From: Geomicrobium sp. JCM 19038
GTDB lineage: Bacteria; Bacillota; Bacilli; Bacillales; Marinococcaceae
Assembly: GCF_000698125.1 (NCBI RefSeq)
Contig: NZ_BAXA01000004.1
Location: 124,001-188,000, forward strand
Direction: 5' to 3'
DNA length: 64,000 nucleotides
Below the pieces are notes generated by a model, which worked only from the letters and a program-made list of their open reading frames with translations, was not told the DNA's origin and searched no databases. Both the position numbers and the translations under genes were made by a program. Shown here in pieces: positions 1 through 8,417 of this stretch (position 1 is its first letter; the number at the start of each line of letters is the position of its first letter).

Positions 1-531
1 CAGCCATGTGTACAAGAACTTCATATTACCGTAGGTGAAGAGGCGTCGGTCACCTATTTTCCTGAAGCAGTGATTCCATTTGAACAGTCGAGATTCAAAA
101 CGAAAACCGTCGTACAATTACGTTCGAATTCCTCGTTAATTTGGGCAGATCTTATTGCACCGGGTCGAGAACATCGAGGAGAGAGCTTTCGTTATTATGA
201 ACTGGAACAACGTATGGAAGTTTACCTAGATGGACGTTTACTAGCGCTTGATGCCTTTCGGTTTCAACCGGAGAAAGAAGCGATTCAGCGCTTTGGCGTG
301 CTTGGGGAGTATCGGTATGTCGGTTCAATCTGGTTCTTTTCTGAAGCAGCCTCATCAGTTGACGTTCAAGAGCTTCATGATGAGCTAACGAGTATAAGTA
401 ATTGCAAAGCAGGGGTCACACGCTTAGAAGACCGTGGAATCCATATTCGCATGCTTTCAAATGACCAATGGCATTTAAAAAAACAATTAGAAAAGTTCGC
501 TCAAAGGTTTGCATCATTAAAACAACAATAA
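1..531 (+). CDS. ureD: Urease accessory protein UreD, 3' part
   Basis: The frame is open from the first base, so the gene is truncated at its 5' end by the window edge; 176 codons remain. UreD (UreH) is the scaffold that binds apo-urease with UreF and UreG and carries nickel to the active site. The visible part shows the family pattern: a proline/phenylalanine-rich segment ending VIPFEQSRF, then the A-P-G-R-E-H-R-G-E-S-F stretch equivalent to the conserved GR..GE.F motif, and a DGRLLA-DAFRF strand. A strong terminator follows directly, as expected for ureD at the end of a urease operon. The other urease genes must lie to the left of the window. Confidence 0.88.
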   Translation, partial: QPCVQELHITVGEEASVTYFPEAVIPFEQSRFKTKTVVQLRSNSSLIWADLIAPGREHRGESFRYYELEQRMEVYLDGRLLALDAFRFQPEKEAIQRFGVLGEYRYVGSIWFFSEAASSVDVQELHDELTSISNCKAGVTRLEDRGIHIRMLSNDQWHLKKQLEKFAQRFASLKQQ

Positions 532-571
532 ATAAGAGCTGCTATCCATGTGGGATAGCAGCTCTTATTTA
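532..571. terminator. Bidirectional terminator after ureD
   Basis: A 16-bp perfect stem (532-547 with 553-568) with a 5-base loop starts right after the ureD stop and is followed by a T-rich tail. The facing small gene ends at 575, so the hairpin probably serves both strands. Confidence 0.85.
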
Positions 572-574
572 TTG

Positions 575-736
575 TTAGTCGTTGTCTTTGCTACTGACGT
601 ATTGATTATAGTGATCGTCCTCACCTGAGGTTGAATTCTTAAACTGACTGAGGCGACCGTTGCGATGCTCCCCATGGTTGCTCGTTTCACGGAATTGGTG
701 ATCGTGCTTTTGGTTTTTGTTGCTTTTGTGACCCAT
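575..736 (-). CDS. Small hydrophilic protein, unknown function (53 aa)
   Basis: A 53-codon gene begins with ATG at 736 and has a strong AAGGAGGGG ribosome site at good spacing. The product begins MGHKSNKNQK and is very rich in His, Asn, Lys, Ser and Asp, with no hydrophobic segment, so it is a soluble, probably disordered peptide. The composition resembles small sporulation-associated hydrophilic proteins of bacilli, but I do not recognise a family. It converges on ureD across the shared terminator. The strong ribosome site and clean stop support a real gene. Confidence 0.6.
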   Translation of the reverse strand: MGHKSNKNQKHDHQFRETSNHGEHRNGRLSQFKNSTSGEDDHYNQYVSSKDND

Positions 737-790
737 GATTCATCCCCTCCTTGACGTATAGATTGTCAAAAAGGGACGGGAATTATGCAT

Positions 791-1099
791 TTATGGTGTG
801 AAATGATGACGGTATACGAATAAAATCATGATAATTGTAGAAAGAATAGAAAGAAACGGTAAAAGAACGATGGCAATCGTTAACGGAAATGTAACCGCAT
901 GCAAGAACTGACTGACTAACAGAAATGCTGGAAGCCCAACAAATATAGGTAAAATCATATAATACATGCCGACTAGACCTTCAGTTACAAGATCATCGTC
1001 TTTGAATAATATTTGGTAGATTGACCAGAGGATTGTACCATATGCAATCGCTATAAGAAGAGAAGAGGCAATTTCCATCCACAACCCAACCCCATTCAA
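791..1099 (-). CDS. Small membrane protein, unknown function (102 aa)
   Basis: The protein is almost entirely hydrophobic, with three predicted membrane spans (about residues 8-30, 42-64 and 70-96), a short acidic loop (KDDDL) after the first span, and a basic HH-containing C-terminus. No family was recognised. No good ribosome site precedes the first ATG; a second ATG eight codons in (1078) follows a G-rich stretch and could be the true start. It stands alone, downstream of the divergent ATP-grasp cassette promoter region. Confidence 0.5.
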   Translation of the reverse strand: MNGVGLWMEIASSLLIAIAYGTILWSIYQILFKDDDLVTEGLVGMYYMILPIFVGLPAFLLVSQFLHAVTFPLTIAIVLLPFLSILSTIIMILFVYRHHFTP

Positions 1100-1250
1100 C
1101 AGAGATACTCACAAAGCTTTACCCGAAAAGAAGCGCGGATAAACAATAAGATATTTCAAATAATAAGAAACTATCGGAATCATTGTTTCGGGTATCCAAA
1201 AAAAGGGAATCATTATGTAACTTGTACGTTAAAGGAGTGAACAATATACG

Positions 1251-2696
1251 GTGGAACAATTAAAACCTTATCAAACAGAAACGTATTTCGATGAAATGTT
1301 TACTTCAGAAGGTAAGGTAAAACCTCATTATCGAACGCTGCATAATACCATTCGTTCCTTTGACCGTGAAGAACTAAAGTTAAAACACGAACAAGCACAA
1401 GCGTCATTTTTGCGCCAAGGGATCACATTTACTCTTTACCAAGATAACCTTAGTACTGAACGGACGATGCCATTTGATTTTATTCCCATTATCATTTCAA
1501 GTGAAGATTGGGTCGAAATTGAACGGGGCATTGAGCAAAGAATTAAAGGTCTGAACGCATTTTTAGAAGACATTTATGGTGAAGAACGAATCATTAAGGA
1601 AGGGATAATTCCTGAATACCTAATTAAAGATAACCCCTATTACATTGAGCATTTAAAAGGGTTTCCTTTTCCGTTAACGAATCATATCTTTTTAGCTGGC
1701 ATTGATCTCATTCGTGACGATCGTGGAGAGTACCGAGTTCTCGAAGATAATTTACGTAATCCATCAGGACTTTCCTACATGTACCAAAACCGCTTCGTGA
1801 TGCGTCACGTTTACCCAGAATTCTTTAAGGAACATACGCTGTATAAGATTGAGCAGCAATTAGACCCTTTAAGACAGACGTTGATGGATTATAGTTCTCG
1901 GAAGAAAAGTGCTGTTGCGGTCCTGCTGACCCCAGGTGTATTCAATTCAGCTTACTATGATCATGTCTTCTTAGCCCAACAAATGGGGATTCAGCTTGTA
2001 GAAGGTAGTGACCTCGTTGTTAAAGGTGAATCTGTGTACATGAGAACGATTCATGGTCTGCGACAAGTCGATGTTATTTATCGGCGAATTGATGATGACT
2101 ACTTAGACCCAGAACAGTTCCGATCAGACTCTTTACTCGGTGTAAAGGGGTTGTATCGTGCAGCGAGTGCTGGGAATGTCGCGATTGTAAATGCAATGGG
2201 AAATGGTGTGGCTGATGACAAGGCGCTTTACGCTTTTGTTCCAGACATTATCCGCTACTATTTGAACGAAGAACCAATTTTGAAGAATGTTGATACGTAT
2301 TCACTCCGTAAACCTTCTATGCGCAAGTGGGTGTTAGAACGACTTGATCAGCTCGTCATTAAAAATGTCGGATCATCAGGTGGCTATGACATGTTAATTG
2401 GTCCCCATTCTACTCGAGAACGATTGAATTTATTCCGAGAGAAGATTACTGAAAACCCAGAGCAATACATCGCTCAGCCGACAATCAAGTTATCACGGGC
2501 ACCTGCATTTCAAGATAATCAGTTTTATCCATGCCATGTTGATTTACGTGTGTATGCAATGAGTGGAAAGAAAGTCCGAGTCATTCCAGGCGGGTTGTCT
2601 AGAGTCGCTCTTAAGAAAGGTTCTCTCGTCGTCAATTCTTCACAAGGTGGCGGTGGTAAAGATACGTGGGTGCTTAAAAAGGGAGTAAGAGTATAA
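1251..2696 (+). CDS. Circularly permuted ATP-grasp protein (DUF404/DUF407, COG2308)
   Basis: This 481-residue protein belongs to the circularly permuted ATP-grasp type 2 family, predicted to ligate an amine or amino acid to a carboxylate with ATP. Family landmarks include an early FDFIPIIIS segment, RVLEDNLRNPSG (about 160-172), DVIYRRIDDDYLDP (about 265-280), NAMGNGVADDKALYAF (about 305-320), a late KNVGSSGGYDM segment and DLRVYAM. The start is GTG behind AAAGGAG. It overlaps the next gene by one base (TAATG), so the two are translationally coupled, and a transglutaminase-like gene follows. This trio is a widespread conserved cassette whose substrate is unknown. Confidence 0.85.
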   Translation: MEQLKPYQTETYFDEMFTSEGKVKPHYRTLHNTIRSFDREELKLKHEQAQASFLRQGITFTLYQDNLSTERTMPFDFIPIIISSEDWVEIERGIEQRIKGLNAFLEDIYGEERIIKEGIIPEYLIKDNPYYIEHLKGFPFPLTNHIFLAGIDLIRDDRGEYRVLEDNLRNPSGLSYMYQNRFVMRHVYPEFFKEHTLYKIEQQLDPLRQTLMDYSSRKKSAVAVLLTPGVFNSAYYDHVFLAQQMGIQLVEGSDLVVKGESVYMRTIHGLRQVDVIYRRIDDDYLDPEQFRSDSLLGVKGLYRAASAGNVAIVNAMGNGVADDKALYAFVPDIIRYYLNEEPILKNVDTYSLRKPSMRKWVLERLDQLVIKNVGSSGGYDMLIGPHSTRERLNLFREKITENPEQYIAQPTIKLSRAPAFQDNQFYPCHVDLRVYAMSGKKVRVIPGGLSRVALKKGSLVVNSSQGGGGKDTWVLKKGVRV

Positions 2697-3604
2697 TGTT
2701 GATTCGAGTAGCAGATGCTTTGTATTGGATGTCGAGGAATTTGGAGCGCTCGGAGAAGACCGCAAGCTTATTGTCTGTTCAAGTTCTACAAGTGTTAGAA
2801 TCCCAAGAAGAAGATTTGCTCGTACAAGAAGAGTTGTATACGGCTGTAAATGTGGCTGCATCAAAAGAAGAAGCCGATCGGTTGAAGGCTAAAGGAACAA
2901 TTACTTTGCATCAGGTTCTATCGTATTTGTTATTTGCAAAAGAAAATCCTAATTCTGTGATGAACTGTGTACGAGTTGCAAGGGAGAATGCCAGAAGCGT
3001 CCGAGATCATATTAACGACGATTTATGGCAAATCATTAATGTGTTCTTCTTAGACGTTGAGTTTGCAAAGTTTGATGACTACAGTGATTACCAGATGCAA
3101 CGTTTATTGCAACGGGTAAAAATGACGTCACTCTCTGCGCAAGGTGTCATTGAGTCTACGACGATGCGAGGAATGCCTTACCAAATCATGAAGATTGGTA
3201 AATGGGTGGAGCGTGCTGAATATACGCAGCGTATGCTACAAGCGATCAGTGAAAAAGTAGAAGAAGACCCTAGCTCATTGCGGTATTTCATGCGACTTGC
3301 TTTACAGATGATTAATGGGAGTGAGGCGTTTTTGCAACAAAGAAACGCTTCAATTGAACCGAGTTATGTTTTACATTTCATGATCGCGGAGCCGAATTTC
3401 CCCGGTTCAATTGAATATTGTTTAAAACGGGCAACGGACGCCATCGTAAAGTTAGAAGGGGAAAGAGGTTCGTCATACACGCAGCTCCTCGTGCAAGAAA
3501 TCAATATCATCATCGAAAGAGTGATGCAGCTGTCGTTTGAAGACGTTGACTTAGAGCAAGCATTTCAAGGCATACAACCTTACTACACACCGTTAAAAGT
3601 GTAG
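2696..3604 (+). CDS. Alpha-E domain protein (DUF403, COG2307)
   Basis: A 302-residue, largely helical protein. It begins MLIRVADALYWMSRNLERSE, the hallmark opening of the alpha-E family, with the later NARSVRDHI and conserved WVERAEYTQRM-type segments (about residues 95-110 and 170-185). Alpha-E proteins always accompany a DUF404/407 ATP-grasp protein and are thought to help it make or modify a peptide tag; no activity has been firmly shown. It starts one base inside the ATP-grasp stop codon and is followed 33 bases later by the transglutaminase gene, so all three form one operon. Confidence 0.85.
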   Translation: MLIRVADALYWMSRNLERSEKTASLLSVQVLQVLESQEEDLLVQEELYTAVNVAASKEEADRLKAKGTITLHQVLSYLLFAKENPNSVMNCVRVARENARSVRDHINDDLWQIINVFFLDVEFAKFDDYSDYQMQRLLQRVKMTSLSAQGVIESTTMRGMPYQIMKIGKWVERAEYTQRMLQAISEKVEEDPSSLRYFMRLALQMINGSEAFLQQRNASIEPSYVLHFMIAEPNFPGSIEYCLKRATDAIVKLEGERGSSYTQLLVQEINIIIERVMQLSFEDVDLEQAFQGIQPYYTPLKV

Positions 3605-3637
3605 GGGTATAAATCGACAGCAAGGGAGAATAGCGTA

Positions 3638-4489
3638 GTGAAATACGAGATCATTCATATTAATCGTTTTGACTACGAGACACCTGTTGACCAAAGTATG
3701 AATAGCATTCGATTAGAGCCAAAAACGGATGAGTGTCAACGGTTACTCGCATATCATACTGAAATCACGCCACATTCATTAACGTCTCATTATACGGATA
3801 TTTGGGGAAACACGGTGGAGAGCTTCTATATCGCTGAACCCCACACCCATCTTGAGGTGAAGACAACAAGTGTCGTTAGTATTCAACGAAGCCCATTTGT
3901 CGATCAACTAACGTATTCAAAAGCGATGCAAGATATCTTTAGTTCACAGTTATTTCGAGATCAATATTTACCATTCTTAAGTCAGACGAACTATACGTAT
4001 TTAGAACCTCATCAAGTGACGAATGTGAAAAATGAAATTGGTGACATTCAGAATCCTGTCCAATTTGCAAAATCGCTCATGAACTATTTATATGCACATT
4101 TTACGTATGATTCAAATTCCACGAATGTGAATACAACTGCAAGAGAAGCAATCGAATTAAAAAGTGGTGTATGCCAAGATATTGCGCACGCCATGATCGG
4201 TGTTTTGCGGGCGCAAGGAATTCCTGCCCGCTATGTGAGTGGCTATTTGTATGTTGGAGAGGATTCAGCGTTAGTCGGTGATGCTGCGAGCCATGCTTGG
4301 GTTGAATTTATGGCACCAGGAATCGGGTGGATTAGCTTAGACCCGACGAATAACGTTGAAGCCTTAGAGAATCATATCAGAGTCGGAGTCGGCCGAGATT
4401 ACGGGGATGTAAGTCCGGTACAAGGTGTTTACCGTGGCGGTAACCAGAACCTTGACGTCAGCGTCTCTGTAACATTGCTTGAATCATAA
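3638..4489 (+). CDS. Transglutaminase-like cysteine protease/transferase
   Basis: A 283-residue cytoplasmic protein with no signal peptide. The N-terminal 130 residues form the bacterial transglutaminase-like N domain (MKYEIIHINRFDYETPVDQS). The C-terminal core carries the catalytic triad: Cys179 in KSGVCQDIAHA, His219 in ASHAWVEF and Asp235 in SLDPTNN. Such enzymes cut or form amide bonds at Gln/Glu side chains. The GTG start follows an AAGGGAG site. It closes the ATP-grasp/alpha-E operon and may remove or transfer the group that the ATP-grasp protein attaches. A clear terminator follows. Confidence 0.85.
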   Translation: MKYEIIHINRFDYETPVDQSMNSIRLEPKTDECQRLLAYHTEITPHSLTSHYTDIWGNTVESFYIAEPHTHLEVKTTSVVSIQRSPFVDQLTYSKAMQDIFSSQLFRDQYLPFLSQTNYTYLEPHQVTNVKNEIGDIQNPVQFAKSLMNYLYAHFTYDSNSTNVNTTAREAIELKSGVCQDIAHAMIGVLRAQGIPARYVSGYLYVGEDSALVGDAASHAWVEFMAPGIGWISLDPTNNVEALENHIRVGVGRDYGDVSPVQGVYRGGNQNLDVSVSVTLLES

Positions 4490-4526
4490 AACTGAGCCAT
4501 CGCAGGAGTGATGGCTCAGTTTTTTA
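4489..4526. terminator. Bidirectional terminator
   Basis: A 12-bp stem (4490-4501 with 4510-4521) and a run of six T lie between the converging transglutaminase and gerC-type genes. Confidence 0.85.
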
Positions 4527-5642
4527 TTGATAATTTCCTTGATCAAGAATTTCTACTGTAATATCAACGCGATCTAGGAAGTTTTCATTAAGGTTCTCTA
4601 ACTGTTCATGCGTCCATACTCCTGGATGAAAGCGGAACGCTTTCTCATTTAGTTGATAAATATCTACGTTAAGATCGATGCCGTGCATAAATGTTTCTGT
4701 AATGTCTTGCACGAGACGTTCTTCAAGCTTCCTTATCAATTCTTTTTCACCGAGTTGATTTACATTGCTCAATAAAGCGGCTTTCACATTCATCTCGACT
4801 TGGAAACGAGGCTCGTTTTCTTCAGTTAACACGTGGATGTGTAGTTTAGGGTAAACAAACTGTGCAGATACAAGGTCTTCTGGCAATGTAACGTGAAGTT
4901 TCTCTGTTTTTTTATTAAACCAATCCATCCCTTTTAACTTATCTAAATCTAGGAATCCCCTTAATTCTTGTTGTTCAATAAAGTAGCCGCCATTCACGTT
5001 GAGAATTGGCTCATCAGCATTTTCATCTCTCCATGCGTTACGTTTAATCGTTAAGGAAGGAACCAATATTGAACCGAACGGTTCATTATAATGTTGGATA
5101 AGCGTTTGATAGCTTAACACAGGAATAAATGAATTCTCGCTTAACAATTCTGCTGGGTCATAAGTAAACGAGTAAACAGGTGCACGACTAAAAAAGTCGT
5201 TGTGCAACATGATTTCCTCGATCGGATCATCGACAGCGAATAACCATGTGTCGTAGCGGAGGAAAGGCCACCGACCTAAAAAATCTTTAACAATCTTAAG
5301 TTGTTGCTCCTCTAGAATTGTTGGAGAAACATAGATTGTGTTTATGTGTGAATAACTAACTGGTAGTTGAGCGACTTGTTCTATGCGACCGAGTGCTTGT
5401 TCAATCGTACTTCCGCTAGCTGAACCGACAATAATACGTGATTCAGTCGTATCGGCGCCACCACCTTCGACTTTTGCAACAGAGCTGTAACTTAATGACT
5501 GGAAGTATAATTGATAAAGGTCGTCTTCATAATCAATGCCAATCGCTGTAACGTAAGTTTGGTGTTGAATTTCTTTGATTCCCCAACATCCAGATAACAG
5601 GCTTACCAAAATCATTATAAGTAGAATCTGTATTCCTTTCAT
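4524..5642 (-). CDS. Spore germination lipoprotein, Ger(x)C family
   Basis: The C subunit of a germinant receptor, a 372-residue lipoprotein attached to the outer face of the spore inner membrane. The N-terminal signal peptide ends in the lipobox LLSGC, with the lipidated Cys at 19. The family start IKEIQHQTYVTAIGIDYEDD follows, and the C-terminal domain contains the typical VDIYQLNEKAFRFHPG motif. It lies 11 bases after the A-subunit gene and is last in the B-A-C operon. Forespore-specific (sigma-G) expression is expected from the family. Confidence 0.9.
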   Translation of the reverse strand: MKGIQILLIMILVSLLSGCWGIKEIQHQTYVTAIGIDYEDDLYQLYFQSLSYSSVAKVEGGGADTTESRIIVGSASGSTIEQALGRIEQVAQLPVSYSHINTIYVSPTILEEQQLKIVKDFLGRWPFLRYDTWLFAVDDPIEEIMLHNDFFSRAPVYSFTYDPAELLSENSFIPVLSYQTLIQHYNEPFGSILVPSLTIKRNAWRDENADEPILNVNGGYFIEQQELRGFLDLDKLKGMDWFNKKTEKLHVTLPEDLVSAQFVYPKLHIHVLTEENEPRFQVEMNVKAALLSNVNQLGEKELIRKLEERLVQDITETFMHGIDLNVDIYQLNEKAFRFHPGVWTHEQLENLNENFLDRVDITVEILDQGNYQ

Positions 5643-5653
5643 CGTTATCCACC

Positions 5654-7066
5654 TTATTTCTTCGGGTCTGTTGGATAATAGGCCACGCTTCGGGTGCGAT
5701 CCTTTTTCACAGGCAGGCGAAACACACTATCATTGATGTTTTTCATGCGGTTTAAAGGACTCACAAATGGGAAGCCAAAGCTTGTTAAAGATGCGATATA
5801 AATGAGTAACAGAAATACCCCGATAAAGAAGCCATAAAGACCGAGGAGCGCGGCAAGTCCGACGATGAAAAAGCGGATAATTAGAATGTTCCCAGCAAGA
5901 CTTTGATCAGTAAGCGTGTAGGTTGAAATGAGTGTAATTGCTCCAACGACGAGTGTTGCTGGTGATGTAAGACCTGCTCGAATAGCAGCATCACCGACGA
6001 TTAGACCACCGAGTACGGCAACGGTTTGACCAACGGGTTTAGGTAGGCGAATCCCAGCTTCTTTGAACAACTCAAAGAAGAGGAGCATGAGAAAGATCTC
6101 GAGCGGTGAAGATAAAGGTAGACCTACCCGTGATTGGGCGACGGTGGCCACAAGTGGGAAGGGAATTTGATCAATTTGATAGGACGTAATCGCTAACCAA
6201 AAGCCTGGTAAAAGGATACTCGTAATTAACGCAGTGATTCGAATGAGTCGCTCTGCATTTACATAGAAGAAACTTGATTGTGTATCTTCAGCAGAACGAA
6301 TGAGCAGCGAGAAATTTGTCGGACCAATTAAAGCACTAGGATTGCCATCTATAATGATTGCAAATCTTCCCTCGTTAATGGCATCAACAACAAAGTCTGG
6401 TCGGCCACTATACTCTACTAATGGTACGAGTGAATAGGTGTTATCATAGAGCAATTCCTCAATCTGATAGCTGCTTGATACGATTGAAATATCAATGTTT
6501 TTTAAACGATTGTCGATGTCAGTGAGGAGTTTGGGTTCAATGACGTCGTCCATGTAAAGCAACTTCACCTGAGTGTGGCTTCTTTGGCCGATCGAGTATG
6601 TTTTGACTTTTAAGGTGCTTGTTTTTAAACGTTTTCGAATTAAGGAGACATTGTCAATGGCGCTTTCTATGAATCCGTCTCTTGGACCACGGATTGATAC
6701 CTCCATGTTCGACTCTTGTACGTTACGATTGTTAATTTTAGGAATTGAGATGCTATGAAGTGAATGACTTTCTTCGATATAGACGACGACAGAACCTAAA
6801 AAAACGTTCTCTTCTAAAGTTTTCATATAGTTTCCTTGAAGAGAAATTGGGAGGGGCTCGAAGTAACGGTCTAAATGAACTCCTTTTTGACGCTTTGATT
6901 GGTTAACAACCTGACTAAGGTTAGGTAGAAGAGATTGATAGAGAAGGTTTAGGTCGATTAGTCCTTCACAATAAACGAGTGTATACGTTGCATCGCCTGC
7001 CAGTTCGTGTGTGGAGATGATGACGTCATCGGTTGATGCAAATACAGCATTAATTTGAGCGGGCAC
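5654..7066 (-). CDS. Spore germination protein, GerA family (A subunit)
   Basis: The A subunit of a germinant receptor. The N-terminal ~230 residues are hydrophilic; five or so membrane spans follow from about 255 to 440, including the hallmark VATVAQSRVGLPLSSPLEIF and LKPVGQTVAVLGGLIVGDAA-like segments. From the GTG at 7066 it has 470 residues. The start is uncertain: a perfect AAAGGAGG site at about 7093-7100 has no ATG, GTG or TTG at the right distance. The codon at optimal spacing is ATC (7084-7082), in frame, and would add six residues. The gene overlaps the end of the B-subunit gene. Confidence 0.88.
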   Translation of the reverse strand: MPAQINAVFASTDDVIISTHELAGDATYTLVYCEGLIDLNLLYQSLLPNLSQVVNQSKRQKGVHLDRYFEPLPISLQGNYMKTLEENVFLGSVVVYIEESHSLHSISIPKINNRNVQESNMEVSIRGPRDGFIESAIDNVSLIRKRLKTSTLKVKTYSIGQRSHTQVKLLYMDDVIEPKLLTDIDNRLKNIDISIVSSSYQIEELLYDNTYSLVPLVEYSGRPDFVVDAINEGRFAIIIDGNPSALIGPTNFSLLIRSAEDTQSSFFYVNAERLIRITALITSILLPGFWLAITSYQIDQIPFPLVATVAQSRVGLPLSSPLEIFLMLLFFELFKEAGIRLPKPVGQTVAVLGGLIVGDAAIRAGLTSPATLVVGAITLISTYTLTDQSLAGNILIIRFFIVGLAALLGLYGFFIGVFLLLIYIASLTSFGFPFVSPLNRMKNINDSVFRLPVKKDRTRSVAYYPTDPKK

Positions 7067-8153
7067 GCCTTTGACTTTTTTGATGAGTGTCGCCTCCTTT
7101 TTTTATCCAGACGAGGATTGAGAGTAGCAGCAACGCACTGCTCAAGAAATAAAAGGTAAATGGGAAATAAACGTTATGCATGAGTTCGACAAATGATCGA
7201 TGTGAAAGAGGTAAGATAATGAGAATAAATAGGATGATATAAATGATGACTAAAGAAATCTTTTTCTTTTTAAATGGGAGCAATTGATTCAGTAAGGTTG
7301 TAAACAATGCGACTCGTACGAGTAAGCCACTAAACCATTGAAAGATGGATAGGAAATCTAGTCGTGTAATGTAGCGCCCAAGTGATAGAAGTCGCCATTG
7401 TTCATAAGCAGGTGTGTTTAGTTTTAGTGATTCAGCAATCCCAAACGCAGAAAGAGATCCTGTAAGAGGCCCGAGAATGAGAATGAAAATGACCAACCCG
7501 GATAAGAAAAGGCCTTTGAATGTTAATTTTTTCTTCGTATAGCTAAGTAGGAATAAAATATAAATCATTTCTAGAAAACCAGAATTGGTATACATGATTC
7601 CTTCGAACATCGGGGTATAGCCGTCCGCGAACATCGGAAACAGGAGGTCGTAGTTTTTACTCTTCATGTTTCCAACGCCTACAAGAATTCCAAATGAACA
7701 TACGATCGGAAACAGTATTACAGCAATCAATCCAAGAACAAACGAACCTTTGTATGCAGCATAAAAACATAAAAGAATAAAGCCAGAAGCAATGATTAAC
7801 TCTGGAGCGTCGGCTGCGTAATTTGACTTTGCCCAATCAACCGAAAACTTTAATGAGATCAGCGATTCAGCAAAGAAAACGATTATAAAGCAAGTGAGAA
7901 TTGCCCAGGCCACAGGTGCGGGGTAGTGATCTTTAAGAAACGAAGCAAGATCTTTGCCATTTAACGTGCGAATAATCATAGTGATTACAGTTACGATGAT
8001 TAGCATCGTAAACAAACTAACCAATACGCTAAGCCAAGCATCTCGACCAGCAGAATTCAAAAGGCTAGGCATGAGGAGAACATGCACCATAAAGCCAGTG
8101 GCAATAATAATCAAAATATAAATATGAATAGGTTGTAATCTGCCAATGTTCAT
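7050..8153 (-). CDS. Spore germination protein, GerB family (B subunit)
   Basis: The B subunit of the germinant receptor, a transporter-like membrane protein of the amino acid-polyamine-organocation superfamily that binds the germinant. It has 367 residues and ten predicted membrane helices. It opens MNIGRLQPIHIYILIII and carries the typical DAWLSVLVS segment near residue 40. ATG at 8153 is preferred to the upstream ATG at 8171 because AGAGGAG lies just before it. The gene is first in the operon (B-A-C instead of the usual A-B-C) and overlaps the A gene. The 260-bp upstream region is shared with the divergent subtilisin gene. Confidence 0.88.
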   Translation of the reverse strand: MNIGRLQPIHIYILIIIATGFMVHVLLMPSLLNSAGRDAWLSVLVSLFTMLIIVTVITMIIRTLNGKDLASFLKDHYPAPVAWAILTCFIIVFFAESLISLKFSVDWAKSNYAADAPELIIASGFILLCFYAAYKGSFVLGLIAVILFPIVCSFGILVGVGNMKSKNYDLLFPMFADGYTPMFEGIMYTNSGFLEMIYILFLLSYTKKKLTFKGLFLSGLVIFILILGPLTGSLSAFGIAESLKLNTPAYEQWRLLSLGRYITRLDFLSIFQWFSGLLVRVALFTTLLNQLLPFKKKKISLVIIYIILFILIILPLSHRSFVELMHNVYFPFTFYFLSSALLLLSILVWIKKGGDTHQKSQRRARSN

Positions 8154-8417
8154 GTTCAATCTCCTCTGCATAACAACGTTTCAAAGTTATCGTTACCATG
8201 AAAGGAGAATTTATACAGGTTTGGTAAAGGTGGTGAAAATAAGTGAGCGCGCTTGATTCTCGTTAAGTGAAAGTAAATACAACGAAAGAAAAAATTCATA
8301 AAACTACCATAGATAGAAAACGTCAACTAGATTGACATATTTTTTGTATAGATGCCCCTTCGTTCGATTTGTACAATACGCATAGTAACGAAAATTACTT
8401 AAAAAGGGGAACTAGAC

